Source: Membranipora membranacea (Eukaryota; Bryozoa; Gymnolaemata; Cheilostomatida; Membraniporidae). Taken from it: a stretch of 64,000 bases of DNA. Shown here piece by piece: positions 1 to 13,558 of the stretch. Under the pieces are notes generated by a model, which was given only the letters and a program-made list of their open reading frames with translations, had not been told where the DNA came from and did no database searches. Made by a program: the position numbers and the translations under genes. The DNA is taken from assembly GCA_914767715.1 (NCBI GenBank), contig OU612065.1, forward strand, positions 17,794,001 to 17,858,000, given 5' to 3'. How positions within the stretch are numbered: the first letter of the stretch is position 1; each line of letters begins with the position of its first letter.

Positions 1-114
1 ACCCTTAGATTAAATAAACTAGCTAGAATCAAACAACTATGATTGATCAGGAGTAAACTATAATAAAAGCACACTCGGGAAAGAAAGCAAGAAAGTATGA
101 TGTAGCACACAAAC

Positions 115-3100
115 CCTTTTGGCTAGCACCAGGGAAGATTCATTTCCATTTTCCGCTGAAGATGAGGGGAGAGATAACATAGGTGCTTCAGGCGCAAGCG
201 GCCATTCAGGCCACAATAAAGCTTTTGGTGGAATACATTTCTTGTGAAAGCCATGGCCGTGCTGAAAGATAATGCAACATTGAAACATAGCTATTCAAAA
301 GAAAGAGTGCGCTAGCATTTGTGGCTATTGTAGGTCCTGGCAATGGAAAGTGCATTTGGCATATAAATAATATGATAGGGCAATGATAGATTGATTGTGC
401 CGAAAGCTGCATTAGAATTTATCTTATCGTTAACACTGATAGGACAACTTCCATGTAAAGGAATTTATTGCAGTAATGTTGAAAAAATTGAAGCAATCAT
501 GTGGTGCAATAAACAATGCTAACAATATGAACCCATAATTGTTTTGAGCAGCTCAGTCAAGCACCATGTGGTCTTACCCTGAGGCCGGTGTTAGTAGATT
601 TACTTTTGTAAGTCGTGCCAGAGATTGAAGAACTCAGGCTAGTGACTGAACCACTTCTCTGACTACGACTTATCACTGAGCCCTAAACATTATCAATAAT
701 ACCATCAGAGATGATTTCTACAGATGGGTGTGGGTTTAATCAGGGTTAAAATCTAGCTTAAATCCACATAGAGTTACTAAGATCATTTAGCCAGGACTGA
801 ACAGAGGCTACGTTAGACAGTGGATATTGAAGAGATTAAACCAGTATATTCGGGATGAAACCACTCGTATCATGATGATTTTATGAGCAGTGATGCTCTT
901 CTTGAAAGCTCAAAGTTTTGCAGAAAAATAATCTGAAATTTTTTCACACAGGTTTTTTTATTGTAACCAGAACATTCTTTCTTACATTTTATGAGAGCAA
1001 AGAAGCTTTCTAAATCATCCTTCAACTGATACATTACCCTTGTTATTGAAATATTGAAAAGTATAGAGCCTACCATTGGCTGCTTCTAAAGTAAGACTAG
1101 GTACCAAATATCTAGCTTTAGTTTCTAATCGCTTACCTTTGCTGAGGGAGAAGGTTTGATTTTGTATTTGACTTTGACTTCTTCTACGAGAGATGAAGCT
1201 TGGTTTGAGTAGACCACTGCTTTATCGATCTCGTCAGTAATTGCTTTTATATCATCACTCTCTATGATTCCTGGAATCAGATTTTTTCACATTAATGTCA
1301 TCTTGCTCCATGTTTTCTGAAGTAGTGCATTCTTATACTCAATGGCAAGAGGTGTCAAATTAAATGGAATTGCGAAATGGCCAGTTCTATGACATCAAGT
1401 GTTTAAGAGTAAAACTTGGTGTTAGCCGGTAAAGAGGGTGATTCCGGGTCCAGCAAAGGTAATACTGCCATGCAGGGACAAAGCAAGGAGCACTCATTTC
1501 ACAATTTGTCAGCAATAGTAAGATCCAAATTGTATCTTATTCCTATGGTTTGGAGATCAATATATTTCTCTGTCTCCCATCTGATTCTTAAAACTTGAAC
1601 ATGTTTCATGAACAAATATTGTATCTTGTCGACATGGTGTGTATTGATAAAGCAAAAGGGTGCAAAATATTGTTGAAAGGAGGGCATCTGAATTTGAAAC
1701 AATATCAAAAGCTCAAAGAATATAAATCCTCATTCACCGTAGCCAAGAGCAGAATTGTAGTGTCCTGAAACAAGCAAGGACCATTAAAATCATATCTAAG
1801 CTCAAAACGGAACCTACCAGTCGGATGGTATTCAGCTAAACACAGAAATAATTTGGCGAGTTTCATTTTAAAAGAAAATGAAGCCAGCCCTGGGAGTGGG
1901 ATTGACATTTTGGTCTACAGTGCTGGATTTTGATCAGTTTGAATGGAACATGGATAGAAAGAATCTATCTAGTATACACATAACTAAAGCCTGTCTTTGC
2001 AAGCTTGGTTTGTTGGTGTCCTCCCCCCCCCCTCCAACTAACAAATCTTGTCAAGACAGGCTAATGTAACTACGACTTGATGATGTGCAGTCTGGAATCA
2101 GTGGGACTCACCCAAGTATCCCCAACTCTCGACTTGGAAGAAGAATTGACACAATTCAGACAGTTGGTAATAACTTACAGCCTATGATATGGAAAACTGA
2201 AATCAACATTTAAAAAATTTTGGCATATTCCAATTCAAAGCCTCATATTATTCCTTACTACCATCTAACGGAACAGAATAGAGACAGCAGCCAATTCCTA
2301 TGAATTTGGAGTCTTTGCAATTTATTGGTATCATATACCTAATTAACAAGAGACCACTCACCTGTTTCCCTGAACCAATGAAACCTGCCACCTGTCACAT
2401 GTGCCATGGTCCTGAACAGATCAGCTGTCTCTGTGATATTGGACCACCTACCAGGAATAGCCCCATGATTGTCATAATCATCTACATTGAACAGGATGGT
2501 GTGTAGTTTACACCCCCGACCTTTCAGGGCTTCCTCAACGTAGGCTATGCACTGGTCAGACTGCTGATCCGGCACTCCACTAGTGAACAAGTATATGCCT
2601 TCCACGTCTGAGAACATTGGAGAAAATATGTTTTACATCATCAAAAAATTCAAATGGATTTGCATAACTTGACATGTTAGATAGTTAGATGGTAATAACA
2701 ATATCGGTCCTGAAATTGAATTGGCGAGATTAATAGTACAGCTCACCCTGAAAAAATGGGATGTTGAATACATGTATTTAATTTGAAGTGGGCAGCAAGG
2801 CTATATAATAAGAAAAACCCAGAAAAAATATTCCTTATACTGGGGCCGTTTTTAAACAGCCTTGGCTAATATTAACATGGATCTCTCTCTAAGAATTTTC
2901 TTCAGATAACATGCCTAACACATACTGCAGCTGACTTTTAGCGGGACACCACTTTTTTGTAATAACTATTCTGTGCTGAATTTCATGTTCAGTGCTGAAA
3001 TTTAGCAAATGTACTTTTATTGAAACCAATCTCTGATGTAGAGTCAATCCAAACTGCTGGTCAAGCAGTATACTCACTGATGTTGTGATGAGTTTCATCA

Positions 3101-6100
3101 TCATTCTCACAGGCTTGTCTGAAAGCTTCCATAAAGTTTCTGCTGCCTTCGCACTGCATATCTAAGCAGAACTTCCAGGCATCCTGTAGATTCTGCTCTG
3201 TGACTTTAGTGAGAGTGGGCTTCCATTTCTTCACAGACATACCGTATCTGAAAAAATAAATTGATAATTTAAAAACAAAAATTATCCAGTTGTATGTGAC
3301 GTCAATGAACAAAGCACCATGGTACATATTTATAACAACTGATGTACTGCCTGGAACAAGAATATCTACTCCACAAAATAAGCATTCAATACAAAGCAAA
3401 GATACCTTGGTAGATGTATTATAGAACCCTGTCTGCTTAATATGCAAATGCAACAATCAATTGATTGATGCTGAATACTCAACTGTCGGAAAAAGAGAGA
3501 TAGATCCCATGTTTGATATGAATGAACAAATAAATTGAGTACCACTTACGTGATGATGTTGATATAGTCCTTGTTGACTAGCTGCTGCTCCAGTAAGATC
3601 CTCATTGAATGCTGGATATGTACCAGATAGTTGAGGTTTGACAAGGAAAGGTCGACTACGATTACCGCCCTACGAAAATAAACAAACAACAGTCACATAT
3701 TTAGCAAGGAATTTTTGAAAATCACAGTATTACAACTGGCAGCTGAGGAAGCGCAATCTATTTTTAAAGTATTGGCATGGGATGTATGGAACGGAGCCTG
3801 GATGAGCAAAATCGAAATTGTGTAAAACTTACACTTTCTCAGTAACTGTGCCAAATATTCTTTTGCTACCCTGTGACAGCCAGTTCACTCTGTCTTCATA
3901 CACTTTGACAACTTCACCAAGGTGCTTCTGGTACTCAAACATTTCTGACATGTCTACATGAACATTCCTGATTGAACCGTCACTCCATGGGAATTCTGTC
4001 AACGCTGAGTTGTTCACCTAAATAAATAAAAGTTTTGATATGATAGAGATCATCTCTCATTTTCCAAACGGATGAAAATAGAAATTGCCCCCCAACGCAA
4101 AATTCGGTTAAATATTAGCAATTTTGAACTTATATAAATTATTCTCAAAATGGCAACACATCACTCAAAGGTTAGCAACAATGACAGAGACAGCTCAAGA
4201 CTTAGGCTAGTATGGCATATATAAGGTTCACAATATGCAGCAGCGAGTATAATATAATATATAATAATATAATATATTAATATATAATATAGAATAACTG
4301 ACCTGTGACTTCACAGTCTTTTTAAGCACAGGGACGAACTCTTCTTTGCTGGCGTAGGAGTGTTTCTTGAGTACTTGAAATATTTCGAGGTTTTTAGCTG
4401 AGAGCCCGTTAGCTCTAAGCCAAGCATCTGAAGTTTTAGGATGGAACTCAGGCTGAGCCAGGTCCAATGGTTTGTCATGTCCTGGTGGTCTGGGTAAAAA
4501 CCTAGACTGTGGTAGTCTGGCAACTTCACCAGATATCTAAAAATGAGATTTTTGTCAGATATATTAATAAGAGCTTCTTGAAGTTACAGTCACTGTCAAT
4601 TAAACATTTTTATTGAACTTAGCAAATCATTGCTGCGATGCGTTACTAATGAAAATATATATACCAGGAATGAAGCAACCCTACTTTAAAACTGACAAAG
4701 TGCCATATTGTCCTACCTCATCCATAATTGAGACCAGCGCTGATCCTAACAGGCCTCTCCTCATGTCTTTGATCTTGTTTATGATATTCTGAGCTTCCTT
4801 GACCTCCTTCAGCAGCCTACTGATATCATCTCCTGTATATATCTGCTCCTCATCAGTAGAAGTGTAACAGTGAAACCTTCCACGGGACAGCTCTGATAGG
4901 TTCTTCATCAAACCCTACGATGAGTATAGTATTATTAAGATGGAGATACTAGACTTTGGTGACAAGGGAATATGATCTATGGTTAAACAATATAATTTTG
5001 TCACACTGAGGGTCATGGATCAGCGTAACAACCTGTGTCATTTTATTCTCTTATTCCAATTAAGGCTATGATACCAGCATTGTCCGATTTTGAGATTTTA
5101 TATATCGTTGGAAAGCTTGAAGGGTTAACTAAGAATCATCGGAACGATCAGGTGCGATATGGGAGTTGCCTTGACTTTTTCCATGTGAGCACAACTTTTT
5201 AATTCAAAAACGACGACCCTCATGATGACAAATATTTTCTTACATTAGCTTGTTCATTGGCACAGTCATAAGCCACACAGTGAATAGGTATTTCTTTACC
5301 ACAGAGCAGTTGATAGGCGTAATCACACATCACCTCAGATTTCTGATCAGGCCTGTAACAAAAAAAAACATTGTAATGGTGATGATTTTGATTCCTGGCT
5401 TCCAAGGAATAGAATTAGTGACTATTGACGCTTGGTTGGCATCATCAACACTCAAATTAGCCAATCAAAAACATGGTCAATGCTATTTTCACTAAAATAA
5501 GATGCGTAAAAATTCTCCTTTTGTTGCACTCATGACTAGTTTGGTTGTGTCATCAAGCATAAATGGAAACATTCATGGTTTTACAGACATAAGTCAGCAT
5601 TATGGAAGAACAGATATCAGACTGTGAGGAAATGGCAACTTTTCAACAACTGGTTGAGTGTGCAGAATTTGACCTCACCTCACAGTAAAAATACATAATA
5701 ATACATACACTGAGCCGAGTACTAGGAGTATATAGTCGATGTCCTTGACATTCAGGATATGTTTGAGTGCTCTCAGTAGGTTACATCCTCCACTTGGCTC
5801 CAATGTTCTAACCCATGCCTCAGCTTCATCAACTCTACAGGTGAAATATCCCAGACATTACCAAATTTATGAACAAAACTGGCAAAGATTTGACATGCTA
5901 GAGCTTACCAAGTTGATTAGCTATACTGTATTTCGCCTACTCGTTTTTTTAACAGATTCAAAATTAAGATGTTAGCTGTTGGCATATTGGGTTTTATACT
6001 ACATCAATCTGTTTACGGCCCATATGACAACAAACGAAACATATTGATGTTAGTCTTTACTGGAACTTAATTTCCAAAAATTAGGTTATTTTCTAGTTGA

Positions 6101-9100
6101 GTTTCAGCAGCCGTCCTGCTCCCAGGACACACATCGTTGTTATTATGCTTACATTCTTAATTCTGGTAAATTATTATATTCGCTGTAGTAGGTTAATGAG
6201 CTCTTACCACACCAATCTTTGAATTGGGAACCATTGTGAATCCCTCTCTTTTTCGATAAAACCATAATTTCATTGATATTTATTTGAATTTAGATATGAA
6301 AATTAACCCAGAATGTTTGGGTGCCAAATATATCACTGCATATCAAGACTTGTGGAAATACAATAAAATAATGATTTTATTTTGATATCATTCATAAATG
6401 ATTCTCACTAAAAGAATAATAACAGCTTCGATGAAATCTACAGGATTGTATCAGCTGGTTACAAAATACAGAAATTCGAGTCATGCTGGTAATTAAATGT
6501 CCAAATATAATTTGCTTGATATCAATCAAAGTACTTAGTTCATATTTACATGTACCTTGCCCTCTTCGAAAATTCTACACAGGTGCAATGCCTAGGTAAA
6601 GGAATGTAAGAATGAGCCTTTGGGGCGAAAGTACCATGTGCCCATTGCACAGTGCCATGTGGCCGAGTTTCGCTGAATATTCACCCATCCAGATGAGCTT
6701 CGCATGAGCAAATCTACTCGATGACTATGCGTGTAAGTCTCCTTGTCCGCTTTGCAAGTAATGAACTTGATGTGAGCAGGAAGTACTGATAGGTCACTGC
6801 ATTCTAATCCAATTAGGCTCATCAAATTTGTTCCACAAACTCGCAACTGGTCGAAGAACTTCTCGTCAAATGAGTTCATGCCTAGGTCAATTATTTGGAG
6901 AATTTTCAGTTTTGGTAATTTTTTCAGAACAGCACACAAGTGATCAGTGGTGCGCGCATAACCCTCTATAAAGAACACCTCGAGGTTTGGACATGACTCA
7001 AGAATAGTATCAAAGTTAGAATAACTCGTCTCGGGACTTAGATACAGGGCCTTCAGTCTGTGTAGTTCTGGAAAAACCATAGAGATAACAGTACACTCCA
7101 TACTTAGGCAGAGACTTTCTAAATGTTCCATCTGTGAAATAATTCCTTTCATATAGGACTCGCTGATGCTGTTTCGGCATTTGTTACGCTCAATTTCAAG
7201 ATGTCTTAATTTTGGGAATATATTTGGAAGTTGCATACTTTCAAGATGATGGGCTAGCATTGCTTGAGATATGCTGAAACGGTCCATGTCAGGCCATATT
7301 GTTTCCTCTCCAGACAGTTGTTTACCCGTAGGAGGTACGGGACGGAGGTCACGTCTAGATTCATACTCCTCATATAATTGTAGATCCTCAAGTTTAGGAA
7401 GGTGTTTGCAAATCAACTTAAAATAGTTAAAGCTTGAAAATCTCTTTATTAACGCAGCAGAAGGCAAGGTGCCACTGCCACCATAAGTTGGCAAAACAAT
7501 GAACTCAAACTGGAGCTGTTTGAGATTTACTAATGCCTTGAACGCAGCCTCAAATAAATGTAAATAGTCAAATGTCATAAAATCTTGCTCTTTCACGGCT
7601 TCTTCCAAAACCAAACACCTCAAGCACTGAAAGTCAGATGGGAAGTAAGATGTCGGACTGCTGCGTAACACATCATCGTGAGGCAAGTGATTTATGATCA
7701 GAGTCTTGATGCCTGCTGTCAGAGCCAGTCGCTCAAGATTACGTCTCACGAACACGTTCCGCCACAGATCTACGACTGCTGTGTCTAGATGAATGTTCAC
7801 AGTCTCTATTCTGCGCATTTTATAACTCTCTGCGACACTCTTTGATAACTCTGCTGTACTCTGTCTTACGATGCAGTCCTTCCAGAGAAATGGACTATAG
7901 GCTAGAGCCCTAAGTACCTTACACGTACCCGCAACACATATTAGCGACGGTCTGTCTAAATGTCGAAAGATCTCCACTAAGACATCTTCATGTAGATTCG
8001 TCAAACTGGAACTCTGGTTGATCACCTCTCCCATTGTCACAACACTCAATTATAGAGACTTTCAAGTAGGGTATACTCCAAAGATGCTGCACAATCTCCC
8101 TACAGAAGCTTCAAATTAAAGCAATGAGCTCCCTCTGAGTGTTTATTGATTGAAGTGTCCTGTTAGACCTTGGCTAGTCCAATACCCAGTAAAGCTACCT
8201 CCTGATAAACCTGAACTAAAATATTGCCCTAGTAAACCTCTATCAGCAAAATACTAAAATATTATTGGTCAACGTTATCAGTTGTACGCTGTACCTTTAA
8301 AAATTGAGTATTATTAGCGTCTATTTGTTAGATCCATGTGCCACTGATGGGCTATTTATCTTTCCCCTTCACTTTATCAATGATCTGAGATAATCAGCTT
8401 TCGTAATCAAGGACACTAAAACACTGCATAGTTGTAAATTGCAAAACTTAATTGATGCTTGACTCATAAGTCATTATGTTTTACAGCATGTATCATTATC
8501 ATGTAATCATGTGATTTACTATCTTTGATGTGGATGCATACCACGGCTTCATTTCTCAGGGATACTGTATCTCTGTAATTTCCAACCAACATTGAATCTG
8601 TAGGTTTATCTGTCATCATGATAGTTACAGATATGACACCTATTTAAACCAGGGAGGTCTTTCAATCACCATGCTTCCATGTGAGTTTCGAGGTCGGCCT
8701 AGATCGAGCTGAGTTGTCACCTCTTGGCTCGATCTCGAAATATGCAGCTATTCCCATGATAGAGCTGAGAAAAAAAAACATCAAAAAAATCTGCCGCCGT
8801 CAGGATTTGAACCCCAGCCTACCGCCGTCACAGACTTTGATGCTAACCGCATGGCGCTGTTAAGTGCGAGCTGAACCCTTGAGCTCAGCGCGAGCTTGGA
8901 GGCAGTTCCATAGCTCGAAGCTAAGGCAGCCTCAGTTCGACCTCAAAACTAACATAGAAATACAATGATTTAGAAACAGCCAAAATAGCAATCTAATTGC
9001 TCACTCAGCGAGTGAGCCATAGCTGCTAGGCTCTTGCTTTCAAAATAATTGATAGAACTATATACATTCTGAGTGAGCGATTTTGAAGCGATTTTATCTA

Positions 9101-12100
9101 TTGAAAGACCAAGTGAGTGATCATTTTGAGCGATGTGATAGTGATAGCTTTAGTAAAGCATTTGCTCATTCTATTGAGTTTGGAATTTGTTTTTAATGCT
9201 AAACACAGGAAATTTGGATCATACTGTATCGACTTCTGCTCGAATAGGGACATCACCATGATGAATGTTATATTCTGATACTCACATTCTACAGTTGACA
9301 TCCCGGGGCACCTGCCACAGTGGGTCGATGTTTGTACCGAAGGAGACAAAGTATAACTTATCCTTCTTCTTCAGCTGTTCATCAACTAGATGCTATAAAA
9401 TAATGAGTAAAAAAATTATCAGACCTTGCTTATGATGTTGGAGGAGATTGAAACCTACTTTCTTATGAGGGCATCACAAATTTCACAAGATTAAGGTGAA
9501 AGAGTTATTATATTAGTATATATTATATATAAATATATAATATCTCGATTAAAGCACACATATTTTCCTTTGCTTTCAATTCCTACTTCATAAAAATCTT
9601 GTGAGAGACGGCTCTCTATTGTTGTTTTTTTCCTTAATCCAGGGGGAGAAGTTAAGGTGGGTTCGAACAGTATCTTATGCAGGTTGTGCTGTTCTGGGAA
9701 AGAACAGTCATGGAACTGTTTGTTTTGGGAGCAACCTGATATTGGAATGAAAATGACTCGCTAGAAATTTGGTGTCTGAAATACACTTTACACACACAGG
9801 CATATCACTTCGATAAGGACAGCAGCTATAAATACTCGATAACATAAATTTAAGTTGTAAACCACGGTTATAAGGCGCCATTGCTCATTACTGACGGAGC
9901 TACTGAATACCAAGATCTCATTTCATAAAACTCAGTGAGTGTCTCACTAAAAGCACAATCACCTATCAAATGAGTTGGGAGTTTTCTTACCAATAATGAC
10001 TCTTTGAATGTTGATAGTCGTCCAAACCCAGTATTTACATCTGATGTATCAACTAGTACAGCCACATTGCTACCTTTGACCAATCCAAAAGTTCTCTTAC
10101 TGCCATCAAGACAAAACTTTATTCTCTCTGTGTAGGACTTGATCAGTCTGGAAAGATATAACAAGAATTCGTTGTATGATATTATCATGTAATTCTGCTG
10201 TAACGCACTCATGTTGCCATGTTGTTGTCACCTCTGAAAGCACATGAGACAAATATATGACGTACATTACAGTCATTGCTATCATACCATGACAATTAGA
10301 ATCAACCAGGGAGTTGAATCAAGGACCTGCGAACACAGAGTTTACATATGGGAGTTGTCCAGCTGTTATCAATGAGGAATTAACTCCAATGATGATAACA
10401 CACATATCCATCCCACAATGCACTTTTTGGAAATCCCAAGAAGCTCAGGCTCAGTTCATTCTCGTATATGTCCCATCAAGTCAAGGTTGCATCGTGGGAA
10501 TGTCGTTCACATACAAAGAGTACGATAAACGACCAGAAAATTGATGGACATCAAAGTTAGATAAAGACAGGTCACCCAGCAGGCGGTTGTTTTCTTAAAA
10601 ACCATGCCATTCGCTATGATAAACCATCAAAAATAGGTCTACCTACTGCATGGTGTGGTTGATAAATCCGGAGAACGCCTTATAAACTGTTTTTGTTATC
10701 TGCAGATCTTATGGCCACTACCTGACAAGCATTAGCAGAAAAATGTCTGCTTTTTAGTATAAGGAGGACTTTTGAGATATGAGCACAATCTGGAGTTGAG
10801 CTGCAGTCTATTGGTTAAAGAATTACTTACTTCTGTAGTTTGTATTCAAACTCATTGATAGTAGCCGAGTCAAACTGAATATGCTGCTGAACCTTTCCAG
10901 TAGACTTGTCACACACTGGCCTAAAATAGAAATTAAATTTTGTTTTACAAAAAAAGGACTTTTCAAAATGTCTGCTTTCAGGTGCAAAACATTGATTATT
11001 TATAATATTCACGGCTAGCTTTAACATACACAAGCAAGAATATGTTGGGATCTGCATCCTAGCCACTCCACAATTTCAGCAACAGACATATTTTCCATCA
11101 ATGAACATCAAAATAAATTTGGAAATAACGGTATATTTACTTGTGTGAGAGCCTACACTTACTTGCCCACAGTTCCTTTATCAACCAGATCTTTCAGTGT
11201 CAGTTTGAGGTGGTAGATGTTGTGAGTTTGTAGCCACTCTTCTGAATCTTGGTCCTCCGCCTGCCCTGTTGATGAAAACTTGTCTGCTTCGCTCTAAAAA
11301 TAATATCCCATGGTAACATTGTTTACGTGAGTGCTAATCTCACAATGACTTAGCATGTTAGTAGCTTTGGCAGGCTGTCTGGGTGGGTGGGAAGAAGTCA
11401 CGGCGATTTACCAAGTCTTTCCCCAACCCTCCCCAGATAGCCTGTCCAGACTAGGGTGTTAGCAGGGCCAATGTTGGAATCTTATGACAGTGGTTTCAAA
11501 ATCCAATTCCTGATTTGTCAAATGACATAAGTCAGCAAGAGAATCTGAAGTTAATTGATCATCATATGGTTGTTGAACATTGTATCTCTGAACAAAATTT
11601 TCAGACAGTACTGTGATGGTACCATTTGAAATTTTCATCACACATATGCAACCTGAATTCTGTTTCGTGCAAAAGAACAAACACTGGACCAACACAGAGT
11701 CAACCAACAGGTACATGCTTCCAACTCTTAAAATCCTAATACTACCTTTATTTCACAGGACATCTCAGCAAAAACAATCAGCACGTAATGATGATGTTTT
11801 TGATGCAGACTTAGAATTGCCAGACGCTACTCTATTTTTTTGGTAAAACAAGAGCCAGTTGCTATGTTACTTAGGCTTGCGTGGACGAGTCCAGTTCTGA
11901 GCTACGTATTTTGAGTTATAGTCCCTGAGGGATTAAATATTTGATAATGTTGAGTATTTATAAAAAAGTAAGATATTCTCCTTTCAGCTGATTAGACGTG
12001 ATATCTAGAAAAATATTAGCTACAACTACAAACCAAAGTAACATTACGAAGCAGTGAAATTATTTTATGATTAGTTGAAGCTTGGTATAGCTGAGCACAT

Positions 12101-13470
12101 ATATTTTCATTTTATACCTTGTATCCAGTTTCTCCCAATTTGTAAGGCCCCTGAATGGTATAAATCAAGCAACATCAGGGATCGGCATAGTCTAATAAGC
12201 AATTATGTCTAATAACCGACTCAGGAAATCTAGCTAAAGCCAAAAGCAAGGCTGGGTTATACGAAAAACCAGACACATACAGACAGACAAAGTACAAGTT
12301 CAGTTACAAAGAGGCTTTTGGGCATGAGATTGATGGGAAGACTTTCTATAAAAGGAATAAACTCCTCGGCAGCTAGATAGTTACAGGTAATAGTTACACC
12401 TAGCCAACATCTAAGCATATGTCATAATTTTTTGTGTGAATAGCATAGAAAAGTGAGACAGACTCGTAACAGCAAAGTTTGAGTTATGCGTTGGGTTAGT
12501 TTAGGTGATCAAGCTCTGCACGGGCAGCTGCAGTGGCATTCTATCATCAGCCACAGTTTAATATCAGTTCTGTAGAGAAATGGAATGACACTACCAGCAA
12601 CCCGGGGAGATTTTGAACACATAAACTAGCATTGGGTATAAGAAGTAAATTATCCTTGTAATAGTGTTTACTGCTATAAGTAGCAGTGATTTGTTCTCTT
12701 TTATGTAACTCACCCATAAATTGTAGCTTTGATTAATATGAGTGATTGTCAGTTCACTTGGAGCCTTAGCCTCAGGTACTTTTGTTATCCTCCACTCGGG
12801 ACGGCTGGTGAGATTTGGCACATCTGCTGTTTTACGAGCATCTGAGGCTATCATGCGCTTAGCTCGTCTCAAGAGCCTACAATAGATATAATATGTACAA
12901 TACATACTGAAGAAGCTGAAGCAGCACACGTTTATATAGAAAACTTAGCTTGCAATGTCAGTGATTCAATGTACTCTGTCTCTACAATAGTAATAGTGGA
13001 GCTTCACAATATTTGTTCGAGTGCAGCGATGAACTGGGCAGATCTTTCTGTCTCTGGTTTGGCTACCTATGTATTTTACAAGTTTAAAGTCCATGGATAG
13101 CCCTAGTATTACTTACTTGGTACTTACTTGGTACTTGAAGGTTAATCACCAACTTCTGTAAGAAGGTGGTGGCAATATTTGATTGGTTAATGCATTATAT
13201 AGATATATGCCAGGAAAAGGAATGTGATCCTATAATTCAGTTAGATTGTGTTTGTCAGAGCCATGACTATCTGTGACTATTAATTGAGTGACTGGCAGAG
13301 TAGAGCAGGTTGAGACATTGTGCTACAATAAGGACAGATATTCATGATTAATGGATATTCCTAACCTGTTGTCATCATTCGTCTCTTTTTCAGTGCCTCT
13401 CATTGTGATCTCAGTTGGCCTTACTCTCCATTCAGGAAAACTCTGATGATCAGGTGTCCAATTTATACAG
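115..13470 (-). CDS. VWA3A/VWA3B-like von Willebrand factor A domain protein (partial; runs off left edge)
   Basis: Exons in coding order: 13366-~13470, 12714-12876, 11163-11293, 10831-10920, 9991-10147, 9286-9392, 5709-5834, 5244-5352, 4717-4914, 4303-4536, 3833-4017, 3550-3669, 3078-3247, 2362-2607, 1137-1270, 578-682, 115-261. All junctions are GT-AG and every phase closes, giving about 840 residues. There are two VWA units. The first has NVAVLVDTSDVN, then GSVPDQKSE and SRGRFHCYTSTDEE. The second has VAVIVDLSLSN with an intact DxSxS metal-site motif, then YLFTSGVPDQQSD and GGRFHWFRETG. The paired VPDQ and GRFH motifs are what I recognise as the VWA3A/B family, which is linked to cilia in animals. 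The 5' end is unresolved: in the first exon the frame stays open upstream of Met 13393 to a TGA near 13485. The 3' end lies beyond base 1. An F-box gene occupies the 5835-9285 intron. Confidence 0.85.
5067..5112 (+). repeat. Dispersed 46-bp repeat, copy 1
   Basis: This AT-rich stretch begins TATGATACCAGCATTGTCCG and ends TATATCGTTGGA. It matches 20137-20182 with two differences in 46 bases. It lies in an intron of the VWA3-like gene. No coding role is visible; it is probably a fragment of a dispersed repeat family. Confidence 0.6.
6592..8049 (-). CDS. Intronless F-box/LRR-like protein nested in a VWA3-like intron
   Basis: The gene is a single uninterrupted frame of 485 residues. The F-box lies at about residues 16-60 (LHEDVLVEIFRHLDRPSLI, then a conserved LWKDC-type end), the motif that binds SKP1 in SCF ubiquitin ligases. 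The rest, about residues 120-430, has irregular leucine-rich repeats (for example LEDLQLYEEYE, LRHLEIERNK, LKALYLSPET, LKILQIIDLG), as in FBXL proteins, and would be expected to select substrates. I cannot assign a particular FBXL. A second in-frame Met (MGEV) is five codons downstream. It lies wholly inside the VWA3-like intron between 9286 and 5834 on the same strand. A minus-strand AATAAA sits at 6381-6376, about 210 bases after the stop. The lack of introns among intron-rich neighbours suggests a retrocopy origin. Confidence 0.85.
   Translation of the reverse strand: MSVVTMGEVINQSSSLTNLHEDVLVEIFRHLDRPSLICVAGTCKVLRALAYSPFLWKDCIVRQSTAELSKSVAESYKMRRIETVNIHLDTAVVDLWRNVFVRRNLERLALTAGIKTLIINHLPHDDVLRSSPTSYFPSDFQCLRCLVLEEAVKEQDFMTFDYLHLFEAAFKALVNLKQLQFEFIVLPTYGGSGTLPSAALIKRFSSFNYFKLICKHLPKLEDLQLYEEYESRRDLRPVPPTGKQLSGEETIWPDMDRFSISQAMLAHHLESMQLPNIFPKLRHLEIERNKCRNSISESYMKGIISQMEHLESLCLSMECTVISMVFPELHRLKALYLSPETSYSNFDTILESCPNLEVFFIEGYARTTDHLCAVLKKLPKLKILQIIDLGMNSFDEKFFDQLRVCGTNLMSLIGLECSDLSVLPAHIKFITCKADKETYTHSHRVDLLMRSSSGWVNIQRNSATWHCAMGTWYFRPKGSFLHSFT
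8678..8957 (-). repeat. Foldback element with a tRNA-like internal Pol III promoter (SINE/MITE-like)
   Basis: The ends form imperfect inverted arms (8678-8696 against 8939-8957, 3 mismatches in 19). On the minus strand a B-box-like GGTTCAAATCC (8813-8803) matches the tRNA T-loop consensus. About 22 bases upstream is TAGCATCAAAG (8845-8835), a rough A-box. T-rich tracts (8788-8782 and others) follow downstream and could end Pol III transcription. The T-stem pairs poorly, so I do not call a functional tRNA. It lies in the large VWA3-like intron, upstream of the nested F-box gene. Confidence 0.45.
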
Positions 13471-13558
13471 GTACTTCTTAACTCTCACTCATTGAAAGCA
13501 CTCTGGTTGTCATAGTGATTGTGGCCAAAAAGCAGTAGTCCTATTTGATAAGATCTTG

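Noticed and set aside
3248-3456. Upstream extension of the VWA3 exon frame
   Set aside because: The bases before 3247 end in a clear TTTTTTCAG acceptor, and the preceding exon joins there in phase, so the extension is intron.
8790-8870. Functional tRNA gene on the minus strand
   Set aside because: The B box is good but the T-stem pairs at only 3-4 of 5 positions and no convincing acceptor stem is seen; a tRNA-derived repeat fits better.
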